Assembly (NCBI RefSeq): GCF_003641145.1
Contig: NZ_CP032744.1
Span: 1,178,001-1,242,000 of the forward strand
Length of the DNA: 64,000 nt
Origin: Lactiplantibacillus paraplantarum
GTDB taxonomy: Bacteria > Bacillota > Bacilli > Lactobacillales > Lactobacillaceae
Direction: 5' to 3'
Under the pieces are notes generated by a model. That model was given only the letters and a program-made list of their open reading frames with translations, did not search any database and was not told the origin of the DNA. The translations under genes were made by a program, and so were the position numbers. The number at the start of each line of letters is the position of its first letter. The stretch's first letter is position 1. Positions 37,943-47,975 of the stretch are shown piece by piece.

Positions 37943-39844
37943 ATGCGAGTTAAATTGTTTTCAGTCCTACTAGGTCTGTTAACAGTTTTAGCAACAGTCT
38001 TAGTGTTAGGACGTACCGTGAAAGCAGATGTGATTCCGGCGACTGGTTTGACCGGGAGCGCGGCTGTAGTTACTGATCGTGATGGTAAGGTGATCACGGA
38101 TACAAGTACGTTGAGTAAATGGGAGGATTTTACCGTTAAGTATGATTGGTCCGTACGTGATGGTCAGCCGATTGCTGCGGGTGATACGGCGACTGTTGAA
38201 TTACCTGCTGGTACGGTGGCACCTGTCGATCTGAGTTTTCCATTGAAAGATGACAACGGTCGAGTCGTTGGTAATTTTACGATTAAAGCGGGTGAAACGT
38301 CCGGGGTGATTACTTTCAATGAGGCCTTGGCACAAACGGGGACGAACCGTGCCGGCGTGTTACAATTTTATGTTAAAGGAACCGCTGATTCTGACGTTCA
38401 TTTTGATTGGAAACTCAATAAAATTGGCTGGATTGGGAGTTACGATGAGCAGGGGTTGCCCGCAACTTTAACGTGGAACATTGCCTTTAATCCGACTGGT
38501 CAAAATGTTGGAACGGTGGTTGTTAATGACACGCTGGGACCTAACCAAAGTTATATTCCAGGTTCAGTGGTTGCCCAGACCGGATCATATAATAATGCTG
38601 GGAATTTTGTGCAATCGGGTACCATTGTGCCAAAAGTTGTCGTTAATGGTAATCAATTGACTTTTACTTTCAGCAACGTCACAACTGCAGTTAACATGGT
38701 TTATAACAGCAAGCTGACTAAGGTTACTGAAGGAAGTAATAATTGGAATAACTCGGCATCCATGAACGGGACAACCGTCAGTGGCAATGTCAGTTATGGC
38801 GGTAACGGAACTGGTAATGGCGATAATCAGCTTGGTAGTGTAACGCTGACCAAGCAAGATGCAACGACTAAAGCAGCCTTAAGTGGTGCTGAATACCAGT
38901 TACTGGATAGTACTGGTGAAGTGATTCAATCTGGTTTGACTACCGATGAGAATGGTGATATTAATATTACCGATTTAATCCCTGGTCACTATCAATTCGT
39001 AGAGACTAAAGCACCCACGGGCTATACGTTGAATTCAACGCCTATTGATTTTACGATCGATGCTGATACGGTCACAACGCCGGTGAAAGTTGCGCAATTT
39101 GATGAAAAAGCGGTGGTTACTGGTTCAGTTATTTTAACTAAAACGGCTGCCAACGATGGTCAAGCATTGGCTGGAGCAACTTATGATTTGAAAGATGCCG
39201 CGGGACAGACGATTCGGCATGGGTTAGTGACTAACACGCTGGGACAAATTCAGATAGATGAACTAGCCCCCGGTCGTTATCAATTTGTTGAAACTAAGGC
39301 ACCAGCAGGTTATGAGCTGAATCAGACACCGCTGGACTTTACCATTGTTAATGGTCAGACAGCAGCAGTGACAGTGAAGGCTACCGATCAGCCAGAACAG
39401 CCGGGAACAACGGCACCGGAGCAACCGGGAACAACGGAACCAGAACAGCCGGGAACAACGGAACCAGAACAACCGGGAACAACGGAGCCAGAACAGCCGG
39501 GAACGACAGCACCGGAACAACCGGGAACAACGGAGCCAGAACAACCGGGAACGACAGCACCGGAGCAACCGGGAACGACAACACCGGAACAGCCGGGAAC
39601 AACTACTGGCCAACCGGCAGGCCCTGATAACGGCGCTAGTGATGCAAGTGCAAGCATACCAAATGGTCATAATCAAGTGAGTTCAAACGGACATGGCACA
39701 TTAGGGCTGCCAGCGGACCAAGCCGGTCAAACTTCACAGGCAACCACGTTACCACAGACGAATGAGAGTCATCAGAGCTTAATCATTGCAGTATTGGGAC
39801 TTGCCTTATTGTTACTAATGATTGTATGGGTACCTTTTAAATAA
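37943..39844 (+). CDS. LPQTxE cell-wall-anchored adhesin with Cna B-type domains
   Basis: A 633-residue surface protein. Signal peptide at 1-29 (LLGLLTVLATVLVLGRTVKA), an adhesin-like N-terminal region (to about 305, WEDFTVKYDWSVRDGQPIAAG) and two SpaA/Cna-B domains (GSVTLTKQDATTKAALSGAEY and VILTKTAANDGQALAGATY), each with the Lys (LTK) and the ETKAP(T/A)GY element that forms isopeptide bonds. Nine PEQPGTT(A/E/T) repeats follow (39392-39607), then LPQTNE and a hydrophobic tail ending VWVPFK, which has little positive charge. LPQTxE is the L. plantarum sortase motif. Start ATG 37943 behind ggaggcgg. A collagen-type or plant-matrix ligand is possible but unproven. Confidence 0.92.
   Translation: MRVKLFSVLLGLLTVLATVLVLGRTVKADVIPATGLTGSAAVVTDRDGKVITDTSTLSKWEDFTVKYDWSVRDGQPIAAGDTATVELPAGTVAPVDLSFPLKDDNGRVVGNFTIKAGETSGVITFNEALAQTGTNRAGVLQFYVKGTADSDVHFDWKLNKIGWIGSYDEQGLPATLTWNIAFNPTGQNVGTVVVNDTLGPNQSYIPGSVVAQTGSYNNAGNFVQSGTIVPKVVVNGNQLTFTFSNVTTAVNMVYNSKLTKVTEGSNNWNNSASMNGTTVSGNVSYGGNGTGNGDNQLGSVTLTKQDATTKAALSGAEYQLLDSTGEVIQSGLTTDENGDINITDLIPGHYQFVETKAPTGYTLNSTPIDFTIDADTVTTPVKVAQFDEKAVVTGSVILTKTAANDGQALAGATYDLKDAAGQTIRHGLVTNTLGQIQIDELAPGRYQFVETKAPAGYELNQTPLDFTIVNGQTAAVTVKATDQPEQPGTTAPEQPGTTEPEQPGTTEPEQPGTTEPEQPGTTAPEQPGTTEPEQPGTTAPEQPGTTTPEQPGTTTGQPAGPDNGASDASASIPNGHNQVSSNGHGTLGLPADQAGQTSQATTLPQTNESHQSLIIAVLGLALLLLMIVWVPFK
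39392..39607 (+). repeat. 24-bp tandem repeat inside the adhesin gene, nine units
   Basis: Nine units of PEQPGTT plus one variable residue (A, E, E, E, A, E, A, T, T), each 24 bp, 216 bp in all. It forms the wall-spanning stalk and is prone to length change by slippage. Confidence 0.9.
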
Positions 39845-40023
39845 GGTATTGGTTGCCTTGAATTAGTTTGAAACTAGAGAAGTAAGTGGGATAAAAGTCA
39901 TGGTTTTGTAGCATTAACGTGAATTTGGCGATTATTTCTAGGCTTGAAATCGTCATCGGATTGACGTTGAGCAGAACGAATTGACTTTTGGCGCACACTA
40001 CGGCACTAATACCGTGGAAAACA

Positions 40024-40072
40024 AAAACGCGTAAATTACTCAGTGAAGTGATTTGAGTAATTTACGCGTTTT
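40024..40072. terminator. Hairpin terminator downstream of the adhesin gene
   Basis: A perfect 17-bp stem (AACGCGTAAATTACTCA with its complement), 11-base loop, A-run before and T-run after, so bidirectional. The rest of the 409-bp gap to the P-type ATPase stop holds no gene. Confidence 0.85.
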
Positions 40073-40253
40073 GCATTTGTGTCCCAGCCCGGTTATTTTT
40101 GGAATCTTAAGCTTAGTTGTTAGATAGTGTATTAAAAGTAAATTGGTTGTTAATACTAGCTGGAACAACTATTCAAACGTCAATCGCTGCCGCAATGCCG
40201 GCCGATAAAATAGTACGGCAATCGGAAACTGAATAGTGGGTGATGTGCGCGAA

Positions 40254-42526
40254 CTAATCTTGATGTGGTTGAATAATCGTGAGTAGTCCCCCCATGACTA
40301 GGACGATTATCAACGTGGCTAATAGGTATGATAAGTCAATTTTATCAATGCCTAACCCAGTTAAGGATAAGCTAACTGTAATCAAGCAATTGATCGTAAT
40401 TGCAACAGCTACAGGAACACTAGGTCGTTGCCGCCAAAATGGTTTGGTTGAACGGGTCATTAAAATCGTGAGCATTGCACTAAAAATCAAGTAACAATAT
40501 AACACCGTACTGATTTGTCCCGGCGTCAAGCCGAGACGAGTTGTTTCATACAGTACGCCCATTCCAAGTGTCGTCCACCCAATGGCTAAGACACCGGCAA
40601 CTTTACTTAGGCGACGTAGGTTCCAATGTTCGGGATGGTGAGTAATATTTGTGCGATCGGTCCCCAAGACGAGTGTGACACAATCATTCAAAATGGCTAC
40701 TAGGATCATGGCATTGAGACTTAACGGAATTGAGCGCCAAATCAGAAAACCAAATGTTAGTAGCATCGTTAATTCAGCCGTTCGTGATAGCTTGGTAATG
40801 GTCCAAGTCATCATACGCTGATAGACACGGTGGCCACTATCCAAAATCTGAATAATTGGTGTTAGACCTGGGGTAAGCAAGACGAGTTTGGCTGAACGTT
40901 TGGCGAGGTCAACCGCATTTTGAACTGCAATTCCCACATCAGCCTGCTTTAAAGCCGGCGCATCATTGACACCATCGCCGGTCATGCCAACTACGTAACC
41001 CATTTTTTGAAATCGTTGGACAATCGCTAATTTGTTTTCTGGAACGACTTCGGTAATCCCTGCCAATTGTTGTGGATCCGTGTTGGCAGTCAAGGTATTA
41101 AATGGTGTGACGTTACCGGTTAACCCAACTTGTTTCGCAACTGAGGTCGCCGTTTTTTGGTTATCACCGGTCAGCATGATGACCTTGACCCCACGCTTAG
41201 TGATGTTTTGGAGTGCCTGCAGACTGTCAGACCGTGGTTGGTCCTTGACAATGAATAGGCCAACTAATTGATCATTGATCAATAGTGCAACGGTGCGACC
41301 GCTACCAAAGTCGATTTGATTGGTTAGTTTTGGCGCGTTGTGATCCAATTGATACAGACGTTGATAAGCCCCTAGTTTGACATTAATAGGTCGATTGGCC
41401 ATGATGGTTCCTTCAGAATAACCACGTTGGGAATTGAAGGATTCAAAATGTGCCGGCGCCTGTACGGGAATGGCCTGTTGCCGGGCGTAATTAAGAATCG
41501 CCGCATCAATGACACTTGTATTTTGCTGATTGGTGGCACTGGTTGCCCAGCGAATTAACGCTTGGTCCGAATACTTAGAAAAGTTGTGCAGTGCCACGAC
41601 CTTGGGTTGATTAGTAGTGATGGTGCCCGTCTTGTCAATCAACAACAAGTTGAGATTGGCGGCAGCTTGAATACCTGATAAATCACTAACTAAGATATGT
41701 GCTTGACCTAATTGTTTGGCTTCCACTGAGTTGGCGACTGCAAAGCTAGAAGGCATTGCAATCGGAATCGTTGCGATAAACAACATAGCTAGAAATGGTA
41801 ACATTGTGATCAGGTTAGTGCCACGTATCAGTGCGGTGAGTACCAAGATGATAACGAGCACCGTGTCTAAGATTGCCAAGTAGTCAATGATTTTACTGAG
41901 TAATTTCTGAAGTTGGCCGGGTGCCGCTGATTGATTGATCAAGCTGATCGTTTTGCCAGAGCGGCTATTTTTACCCGTACTAATGATGACTGCTAAGCCG
42001 TGTCCACTCTTAATCTCAGTACCAGCATAGACGATATCACCGGCTTGGTGGCGAATTGTACGGGATTCACCACTAATACTGCTCTCGTCAACTTCTAGTG
42101 TGCCATCCAGTAGTTGAACGTCTGCGGGTAAAAGCTCTCCGTTATTAAGGCTAATAACATCATTGGGAACGATTTGAGTTGCTGAGATATGCTGCCATTG
42201 ATTGTTTCGCTTGACAGCAACGGTTAGCGTTAACTTATTCGTTAAGGTTTTGAGAACTTTATCGGCGCGCCAGGCTTGAATTGCACCTGTGACGGCCGCA
42301 AATAGGAGCATTAAAACAATAAAGCCAGCTTGAAGTGTTTTCCCTAGCAGAATTTCAACGAGTAGGGCGGCTTCAAGAATCCAAGCTGATGGTTCCCAGA
42401 GCCGGGTAAGGATGGCATGGGCAAAGTTAAATTGTTGCTGAGGAACCACGTTACGGCCGTATTTTTTAAACGTTCCTGGACCTCGATCGTTGTGAGTCCG
42501 GTTAGCATATCTATGGGTGCTTGCAT
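40254..42526 (-). CDS. P-type cation ATPase (proton-efflux type-like), frameshifted near its N-terminus
   Basis: About 757 codons of a P-type ATPase resembling the plasma-membrane proton-pump (IIIA) group: phosphorylation site LLIDKTGTITTN, TGDNQKTA, and the hinge MTGDGVNDAPALKQADVGIAVQNA. The natural start is ATG 42526 (MQAPIDMLTGLTTIEVQERL) with ggaggtgg in front. That frame stops matching after about 21 codons: the family continues KKYGRNVVPQQQ, but this is in the other frame. A7 would restore it; only A6 is present (42462-42467 as T6). The long frame from 42536 begins inside the Shine-Dalgarno and codes out-of-family residues at first. So it is a pseudogene, a slippage-dependent gene or a base-call error. 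It follows enolase by 39 bp. Confidence 0.8.
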
Positions 42527-42565
42527 GATTAACCACCTCCGCTCGATTGTTTGCGACGGACTTGT

Positions 42566-43855
42566 TTAGAGGTCGTAATCGACGCTATCTGGAAAATGTG
42601 CTAAACGGGTGCCCGTCGTGCCAAGTTCTTCTTCAATTCGCAATAATTGATTGTATTTTTCAACACGTTCTGACCGGGCTGGTGCGCCAGATTTAAGTTG
42701 AGCCGTCCGAGTTGCAACTGTAAAATCAGCTAGGAAAGTATCACCAGTTTCACCAGAACGATGCGACATCATCGTGGCATACCCGTTTTTGCGTGCTAAG
42801 CGAATTGCCGTGAGCGTTTCAGTAACGGTCCCAATTTGATTTAGTTTGATTAGAAACGCGTTGGCCATGCCCATCTTGATGGCTTTTGCAAATAACGTGG
42901 GATTAGTGCAGACGTTATCATCCGTCACGATTTGAACCTGATCACCATATTTTTTAGTGAATTTGACAAAGTTCTCCCAATCATCCTCGCTGTAAGGATC
43001 TTCGATAGAAATGATTTCAGGAAATTGGGCCAGTAATTTGGCATAGTAATCACTTAAAGCATCTGGTGAGAGGTGCTGGCCTTCAAAGTCATATTGTTTA
43101 GTTTGAGTATTATAGAAGTAGGAAGCGGCGGCGTCAAAAGCAATCGCAATCTCTTTGCCAGGAACGTAGCCAGCTTGTACAATCGCATTGTGTAACATTT
43201 GTAGCGCGGCTTCTGAGTTATCTAGGTCGGGGGCGAACCCACCTTCGTCGCCTAGGCCAGTTGTATAGCCAGCTTTTTCAATGACTTTTTTTAACGTATG
43301 GTAGGTATTCACAATCTTTTCAAAGCCATCCCGAAAGCTAGAACGGTCTACGGCAGTGATCATGAATTCTTGAATGTCGATCCCATTGTCAGCGTGTTCG
43401 CCACCATTGATAACGTTATGAAATGTTTGTGGTAATTCTAGGTCTGTGCCACCGAGATACCGGTAAAGCGGCTGGTGAGTTTCAGCGGCTGCAGCCCGGC
43501 AAGTTGCCATTGAGACGCCTAGAATCGCATTAGCACCTAGACGTTCTTTGTTAGGCGTTCCATCCAAATCAATCATGATCTGGTCGACTTGAGCTTGATT
43601 AAACGGACTAACCCCATGTAAAGCGTCGTTGATTTCTGTATTAACATTATTGACGGCTTTAGTGGTGCCTTTACCTTGAAGTCGTTGACCACCGTCGCGT
43701 AATTCAACGGCTTCGTTAGCGCCGGTTGATGCCCCTGAGGGTACTTCAGCACGACCAAGTGTGCCATCGGATAAAATCACATCGGCCTCGACCGTTGGAT
43801 TACCTCGTGAATCAAAAACCTCGCGTGCTTTAACAACATCAATTACAACTGACAT
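42566..43855 (-). CDS. eno: Enolase, accessory copy
   Basis: A 429-residue 2-phosphoglycerate dehydratase. It shows AREVFDSRGNPTVEADV, GASTGANEAVELRDG, NVINGGEHADNGIDIQEFM, LGDEGGFAP, KLNQIGTVTETL, SHRSGETGDTF and RVEKYNQLLRIEEEL. Two spots differ from most enolases: IVTDDNVCTNP where GDDLFVTN is usual, and GETGD for GETED. The catalytic glutamates and lysines appear kept. Start MSVVIDVVKARE at 43855; a frame from 43873 exists but is not family-like. As it is not with the other glycolytic genes and precedes an ion-pump gene, it is probably a secondary enolase. The leader contains an intrinsic terminator. Confidence 0.92.
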   Translation of the reverse strand: MSVVIDVVKAREVFDSRGNPTVEADVILSDGTLGRAEVPSGASTGANEAVELRDGGQRLQGKGTTKAVNNVNTEINDALHGVSPFNQAQVDQIMIDLDGTPNKERLGANAILGVSMATCRAAAAETHQPLYRYLGGTDLELPQTFHNVINGGEHADNGIDIQEFMITAVDRSSFRDGFEKIVNTYHTLKKVIEKAGYTTGLGDEGGFAPDLDNSEAALQMLHNAIVQAGYVPGKEIAIAFDAAASYFYNTQTKQYDFEGQHLSPDALSDYYAKLLAQFPEIISIEDPYSEDDWENFVKFTKKYGDQVQIVTDDNVCTNPTLFAKAIKMGMANAFLIKLNQIGTVTETLTAIRLARKNGYATMMSHRSGETGDTFLADFTVATRTAQLKSGAPARSERVEKYNQLLRIEEELGTTGTRLAHFPDSVDYDL

Positions 43856-43892
43856 TTTGAAAACCCCTTTCAAATTTGGCTACCAAGTTGAT

Positions 43893-43950
43893 AAAAAAAG
43901 ACGTCTACTTTCAAGAAGCCCCATTAGGAGACTTCTTGAAAGTAGACGTC
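43893..43950 (-). terminator. Terminator in the enolase leader (candidate attenuator)
   Basis: Perfect 19-bp stem (GACGTCTACTTTCAAGAAG with its complement) and, on the minus strand only, a T7 run. It lies between a putative promoter (44011-44039) and the enolase start at 43855, so it would stop most transcripts before the gene unless read through. Confidence 0.7.
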
Positions 43951-44010
43951 ATCAAATTGATAATCAATTAGTTACGGCGAACGTCATCACCATTTATTTT
44001 TAACGGTTAC

Positions 44011-44039
44011 AGCATACCGCGCTTGAAAAATAAACACAA
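44011..44039 (-). promoter_or_regulatory. Putative promoter of the enolase-ATPase operon
   Basis: On the minus strand TTGTGT (44034-44039), 17-bp spacer, TATGCT (44011-44016). Upstream of the leader terminator; no other candidate gene for it is visible. Confidence 0.45.
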
Positions 44040-44701
44040 GTGTTTCTCAGCCATAAATTTAAAACCCTTGATAATTAGCGGATGCGAAAAGTTAATCAAG
44101 TTAAGCAACGGCACCGGTTACATAAAAGTGGCTAGGAGGGGGCGTTGGCTTGCAATATCATTATTTAAATTCGAAATTGGATGTTCAAATTATAATAATG
44201 ATGATAGTAGTGGGATGATTAGATACCTGAAATTAGTGCACTGGTTGGCGTGTGAAATTTTATAGACAATTTGTACGCTTCATGATAATCGTGCGCTGTG
44301 ACCCCGTGATTGAGTTCGGATAATTTGTTAATGATTGGTACTGAAATCGTTGCTTTGTTTGAATTGCGAGGAAGATATTGGTACTATCAGTTTGAACCAT
44401 TAAGTCGTGTGACCACTGACAGTTGCTTAGGTCAACGATCGGGTGGTTGCGTTAATGATCAAAGTAATATTAGCGCGTTGAGCCTTTGAAGGTTGCGATG
44501 TCAGGCATTAATGGTTATAAAATTAGTTGTGTATATTTGTGGGGGCAGGTGTACATGTAATTGATGGTATGGCAGTGTTATCTGAATTCTTTTCAGTAAA
44601 TGTCCAGTTGGGATTACTATCGAGGAGGGCTGACAATCCTGAAAAGTGCAAATTACAATTATTATTTCGTAAAATTATTTGAGTAATATGGGGGTATTAT
44701 C
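44040..44701. other. Intergenic region without clear genes
   Basis: About 660 bp. The only minus-strand frame of note is 44260-44400 (46 codons, MVQTDSTNIFLAIQTKQRF...), which has no Shine-Dalgarno and no recognised family; the frame is open further upstream, so it may be a gene remnant. Plus-strand ORFs here are not convincing. Confidence 0.35.
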
Positions 44702-45697
44702 ATGCAAAATCCACGGTTAACGATTATTGTGCCTTGTTATAACGAAGAAGCAGTGCTACCTAAGTCCGCCCAAGTCTTGGATGGTATCTTGACGAAGTTG
44801 ATCCAACACAAACAGGTCAATGAAGAGAGTAAGTTATTATTTGTTGACGATGGTAGTCAAGATAAGACTTGGACACTGATTAAGTCGCTTGAGAAACAGC
44901 ACTCAACCGTGACTGGCCTTAAGTTTAGTCGTAATTTTGGTCACCAAAACGCGTTGATGGCTGGGATGCAGGTCGCTAGCCCGACTGCTGATATGGTCAT
45001 TACGATTGATGCTGATTTGCAAGATGATCCACAAGTGATTCCGGAAATGGTGGCACGCTATCGTACTGGTAGTGATATTGTATTAGGCGTCCGTAACGAT
45101 CGTGGTAGCGATTCGCCTTTCAAACGATGGACTGCGGACGGCTTTTATCGGCTGATGAATCGTATTGGTGTACAACTAGTGCCCAATCACGCTGATTTTC
45201 GATTACTTAGTCAACGGGCAGTTCAGGCACTATTAGCCTATGAGGAAACCAATCTATTCTTGCGTGGAATCGTACCACAGCTAGGGTTTCCAACAACTAA
45301 ACTTTATTATCACCGCCAACCACGTTTTGCAGGTGTTTCAAAGTATCCGTTGCGTAAGATGTTGGCCTTTGCTTTTGATGGCATCACGTCATTTTCAATC
45401 GCACCGATTAAAGTAATTTTATTGTTAGGCATGGTGATTAGTGGCGGTAGTTTGCTTATGATGTTGTATGCGTTAGTACAAGGATTACTAGGGACCGCAA
45501 CGAGTGGCTGGTCCTCACTCATGACAAGTCTATGGTTTTTAGGTGGGATGCAATTGATTGGTATTAGTATTGTTGGCGAATATGTGGGTAAAATTTTTGC
45601 GGAAGTAAAGCACCGGCCCCGCTATATTATTGAAACGGATGATTACACGGCGACTCAACAGCCGGCCATCATAGAGTCACAACGGGTGCACGGATGA
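44702..45697 (+). CDS. GtrB/CsbB-like undecaprenyl-phosphate glycosyltransferase
   Basis: A 331-residue GT2 enzyme with two C-terminal membrane helices (ITSFSIAPIKVILLLGMVISG and LWFLGGMQLIGISIVGEYVGKIF), the layout of GtrB/CsbB/YkcC proteins that load a sugar on undecaprenyl phosphate. The N-terminal LTIIVPCYNEEAVL, VDDGSQDKTW and DADLQDDP are the nucleotide and metal motifs; RWTADGFYRLMN follows. ATG 44702 follows a ggggg site at moderate spacing. The stop overlaps the next start by four bases, so both are coupled. It probably supplies the lipid-linked sugar for envelope glycosylation with the GT-C protein downstream and YfhO opposite. Confidence 0.9.
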   Translation: MQNPRLTIIVPCYNEEAVLPKSAQVLDGILTKLIQHKQVNEESKLLFVDDGSQDKTWTLIKSLEKQHSTVTGLKFSRNFGHQNALMAGMQVASPTADMVITIDADLQDDPQVIPEMVARYRTGSDIVLGVRNDRGSDSPFKRWTADGFYRLMNRIGVQLVPNHADFRLLSQRAVQALLAYEETNLFLRGIVPQLGFPTTKLYYHRQPRFAGVSKYPLRKMLAFAFDGITSFSIAPIKVILLLGMVISGGSLLMMLYALVQGLLGTATSGWSSLMTSLWFLGGMQLIGISIVGEYVGKIFAEVKHRPRYIIETDDYTATQQPAIIESQRVHG

Positions 45698-47733
45698 AGG
45701 CTCTGGTTAGGAGTGTCAATTGGCTGGCAGCAGCGGTACTCGTTGTTGCCATTGGCTTTGCCTGGTTACAGCCCATTCGCTTTTTTGGTAATCCTGATTG
45801 GGCCTCACCAATCGTTCAGTTTGCAATGGTACTGGGGTTACTGGTCATTATCAATGTGGTATGGCAGTGGTTGTGCCAGTTACCGGATCGACAGTACCGC
45901 TGGCTATTGATTAGTCTAGTAGGCTTAATCATCATGATCCAGGGCTTGATTGCCATCAATTTTGTAGACGTCGCGCGGGCCGATCCATTCTACGTTCGGC
46001 AACAAGCGTTGCGATTGGCTCAAGGCAGTCAACACTGGCAACATTATTTTATGATTTATCCGAACAATGTGAACTTTACGTTATTAGAAGCTAGCCTGAT
46101 CAAACTACTTTTGAGGTTCACCCAGATACCATGGTCAATTCTGAATGTCCTCCGGTTTATCTGGATCGATACTGGACTGATTAGTGGGCTATATTTATTA
46201 AGACGCTGGCACTACTGGCAACCAGGTGCCGTTGCTTTAAGCTTGATGTGGTTGGTCAGTGTTCCAGTAGTCGCATTTGGTCTGTTTGCATATACGGATG
46301 GGCTTGTCTTGCCCCTAGTCTTGGATAGTCTAGCTTTGCTGACATTGGGATTGCGGCTGACAGTCTGGCAACGCTGGAGTATTTTGATTAGTGATGGGCT
46401 TCTGGTTGCGCTAGGTGTTGTTATGAAGACCAACTTGATTATTCTCTGGGTAGCACTTGGGTTGATTGGCCTGGTTTTGTGGTGGCAACACCAATTTACG
46501 GGACGACAGTTATGCGGTTGGTTGATCAGTTTAGTTATGACGATCGGCTTAATCTTTAGTGCGATGCATGCCGCTCAACAGCAGGCGGGCTATACGCGTC
46601 AGGCCGATGCGGCGCTACCCGCAACGAGTTGGATTGCGATGAGTTTGAATCCTAAAGGTGATGGTCAGTACCGTCATGATGATTTTGAACGCGTCAATCA
46701 AGCTCCCACGGCAACCGCCAAGCAACAACAGACGCAGCAAATGATTCAGCAACGGTTGCATCAAATGGGGGTGACCGGGACACTGGTTCATTTTCTGAAA
46801 AAATTGCGGGTGTTTTGGGCTACTGGGGATTTTGACAGTTTTAAGTTAACGACCCAGTGGATTCAGGCCCCACGGTGGTATTTGAATCATCAACGGCAAC
46901 TGCAATTCTGGTTGGTTTTGATGACCCAGACGATCTATTTGACGATGTTAGTACAAGGTGTCGTAGCGTTGTTGAAGCGCTGTGATTGGCCAGTGACGTT
47001 GTTGGCGTTGACCATCCTAGGGTTGACAGCTTTTCACGTTGTCATTTGGGAAGTGGAAGGTCGCTATGCGCTGCCATTGTTACCGGGAGTGATGTTACTC
47101 AGTATTCTTGGTGGTCGTGAGCTACCAACGTGGCACTTTAGCCAACCAATTCGGCGACAGTTGACATGGCTAGCGGTTATCATGGCTACCGTTAGTGTCG
47201 TCAGTTTGTGGCAAACGAGTCAAACGACGCGAGTCAATGACGTTGTTCTTGGTAGCCAGGGCAATGGGACGTATGTTGAATCAATGACACAAACACTGCG
47301 TCCAGGTCACAGTGTTCAAATGACACTAGTGACGGGTGGCCGCAATAACGTCTTACAATTGAAACCAATAGCGTCACGGGGAGTCGTCACAATTTCGTTG
47401 ATCAAGGGAGAGCGGACTGTGCAACGTTGGCGGGGACCTGCTAATAAATTAGCAACGTTAAATTACCCGATGACTGCCGCGGGACGGATGCGGGTAGTGG
47501 TTCGCAATACCGGTAAGCATTCCGTGACTTATGGTGTCATGACGGCCAATTACAGTCCAGTGACTGGCCGGGTAACTGCCAAGCAACACGATTATTTGCA
47601 GTACGTGGTGAAGCGGCATACGTCTAAGCCGCAAACGCTAACGACTGGGACGATTAGTTTGGCGGTTGTTTTATTGATGCTGGTGGCAACTAGTCTAGCG
47701 TTGCATCGATTACGACCAGCAACCGAAGCATAA
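45694..47733 (+). CDS. Polytopic GT-C-type membrane glycosyltransferase-like protein
   Basis: A 679-residue membrane protein with about 11-13 hydrophobic helices in residues 1-500 and a beta-rich extracytoplasmic C-terminal part (to LAVVLLMLVATSLALHRL, the last helix). The layout matches GT39-like or YkcB-type transferases that use undecaprenyl-phosphate-linked sugars. An acidic residue pair in the first loop (VDVARADPFYVRQQ) is the probable catalytic site. It overlaps gtrB-like 44702 by ATGA. Its target could be teichoic acid or a surface protein; the sequence does not say. A long bidirectional terminator follows. Confidence 0.8.
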   Translation: MKALVRSVNWLAAAVLVVAIGFAWLQPIRFFGNPDWASPIVQFAMVLGLLVIINVVWQWLCQLPDRQYRWLLISLVGLIIMIQGLIAINFVDVARADPFYVRQQALRLAQGSQHWQHYFMIYPNNVNFTLLEASLIKLLLRFTQIPWSILNVLRFIWIDTGLISGLYLLRRWHYWQPGAVALSLMWLVSVPVVAFGLFAYTDGLVLPLVLDSLALLTLGLRLTVWQRWSILISDGLLVALGVVMKTNLIILWVALGLIGLVLWWQHQFTGRQLCGWLISLVMTIGLIFSAMHAAQQQAGYTRQADAALPATSWIAMSLNPKGDGQYRHDDFERVNQAPTATAKQQQTQQMIQQRLHQMGVTGTLVHFLKKLRVFWATGDFDSFKLTTQWIQAPRWYLNHQRQLQFWLVLMTQTIYLTMLVQGVVALLKRCDWPVTLLALTILGLTAFHVVIWEVEGRYALPLLPGVMLLSILGGRELPTWHFSQPIRRQLTWLAVIMATVSVVSLWQTSQTTRVNDVVLGSQGNGTYVESMTQTLRPGHSVQMTLVTGGRNNVLQLKPIASRGVVTISLIKGERTVQRWRGPANKLATLNYPMTAAGRMRVVVRNTGKHSVTYGVMTANYSPVTGRVTAKQHDYLQYVVKRHTSKPQTLTTGTISLAVVLLMLVATSLALHRLRPATEA

Positions 47734-47908
47734 ATAGTGAAACGGGACCCTTAACGGCTGGTGCTTACCCCTTTGGTTAAGGGGGGTATTAACGGTAGAC
47801 ACGGGCAATGCTTTTCGAAATTAAAGTGACAGCCCTTGCCTAGCTATATCGCAAAAGTCGCTCCTACTAGTTAGTGCTGGGCTAATTCATTGGCCTTAAA
47901 ATTGGGAG

Positions 47909-47966
47909 ACTAAAAACCACCGTCTTACTGAGAATCATGATTCTCAGTAAGACGGTGGTTTTTAGT
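47909..47966. terminator. Very long bidirectional terminator between converging genes
   Basis: A perfect 26-bp stem (47909-47934 with 47941-47966) around the loop TCATGA, with AAAAA and TTTTT within the ends so that it works on both strands. It separates the GT-C gene from yfhO. Confidence 0.9.
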
Positions 47967-47975
47967 TTGGTAATA

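Noticed and set aside
39263..39676. Antisense ORFs of 73-137 codons over the adhesin stalk
   Set aside because: Low-complexity frames produced by the 24-bp repeat on the opposite strand; no start signals.
42527..42536. GTG 42536 as start of the P-type ATPase
   Set aside because: The codon lies within the Shine-Dalgarno of the ATG at 42526, and the residues encoded from it do not fit the family until after the A6 run.
44260..44400. 46-codon minus-strand ORF (MVQTDSTNIFLAIQ...)
   Set aside because: No ribosome binding site, no recognised family; at most a gene remnant.
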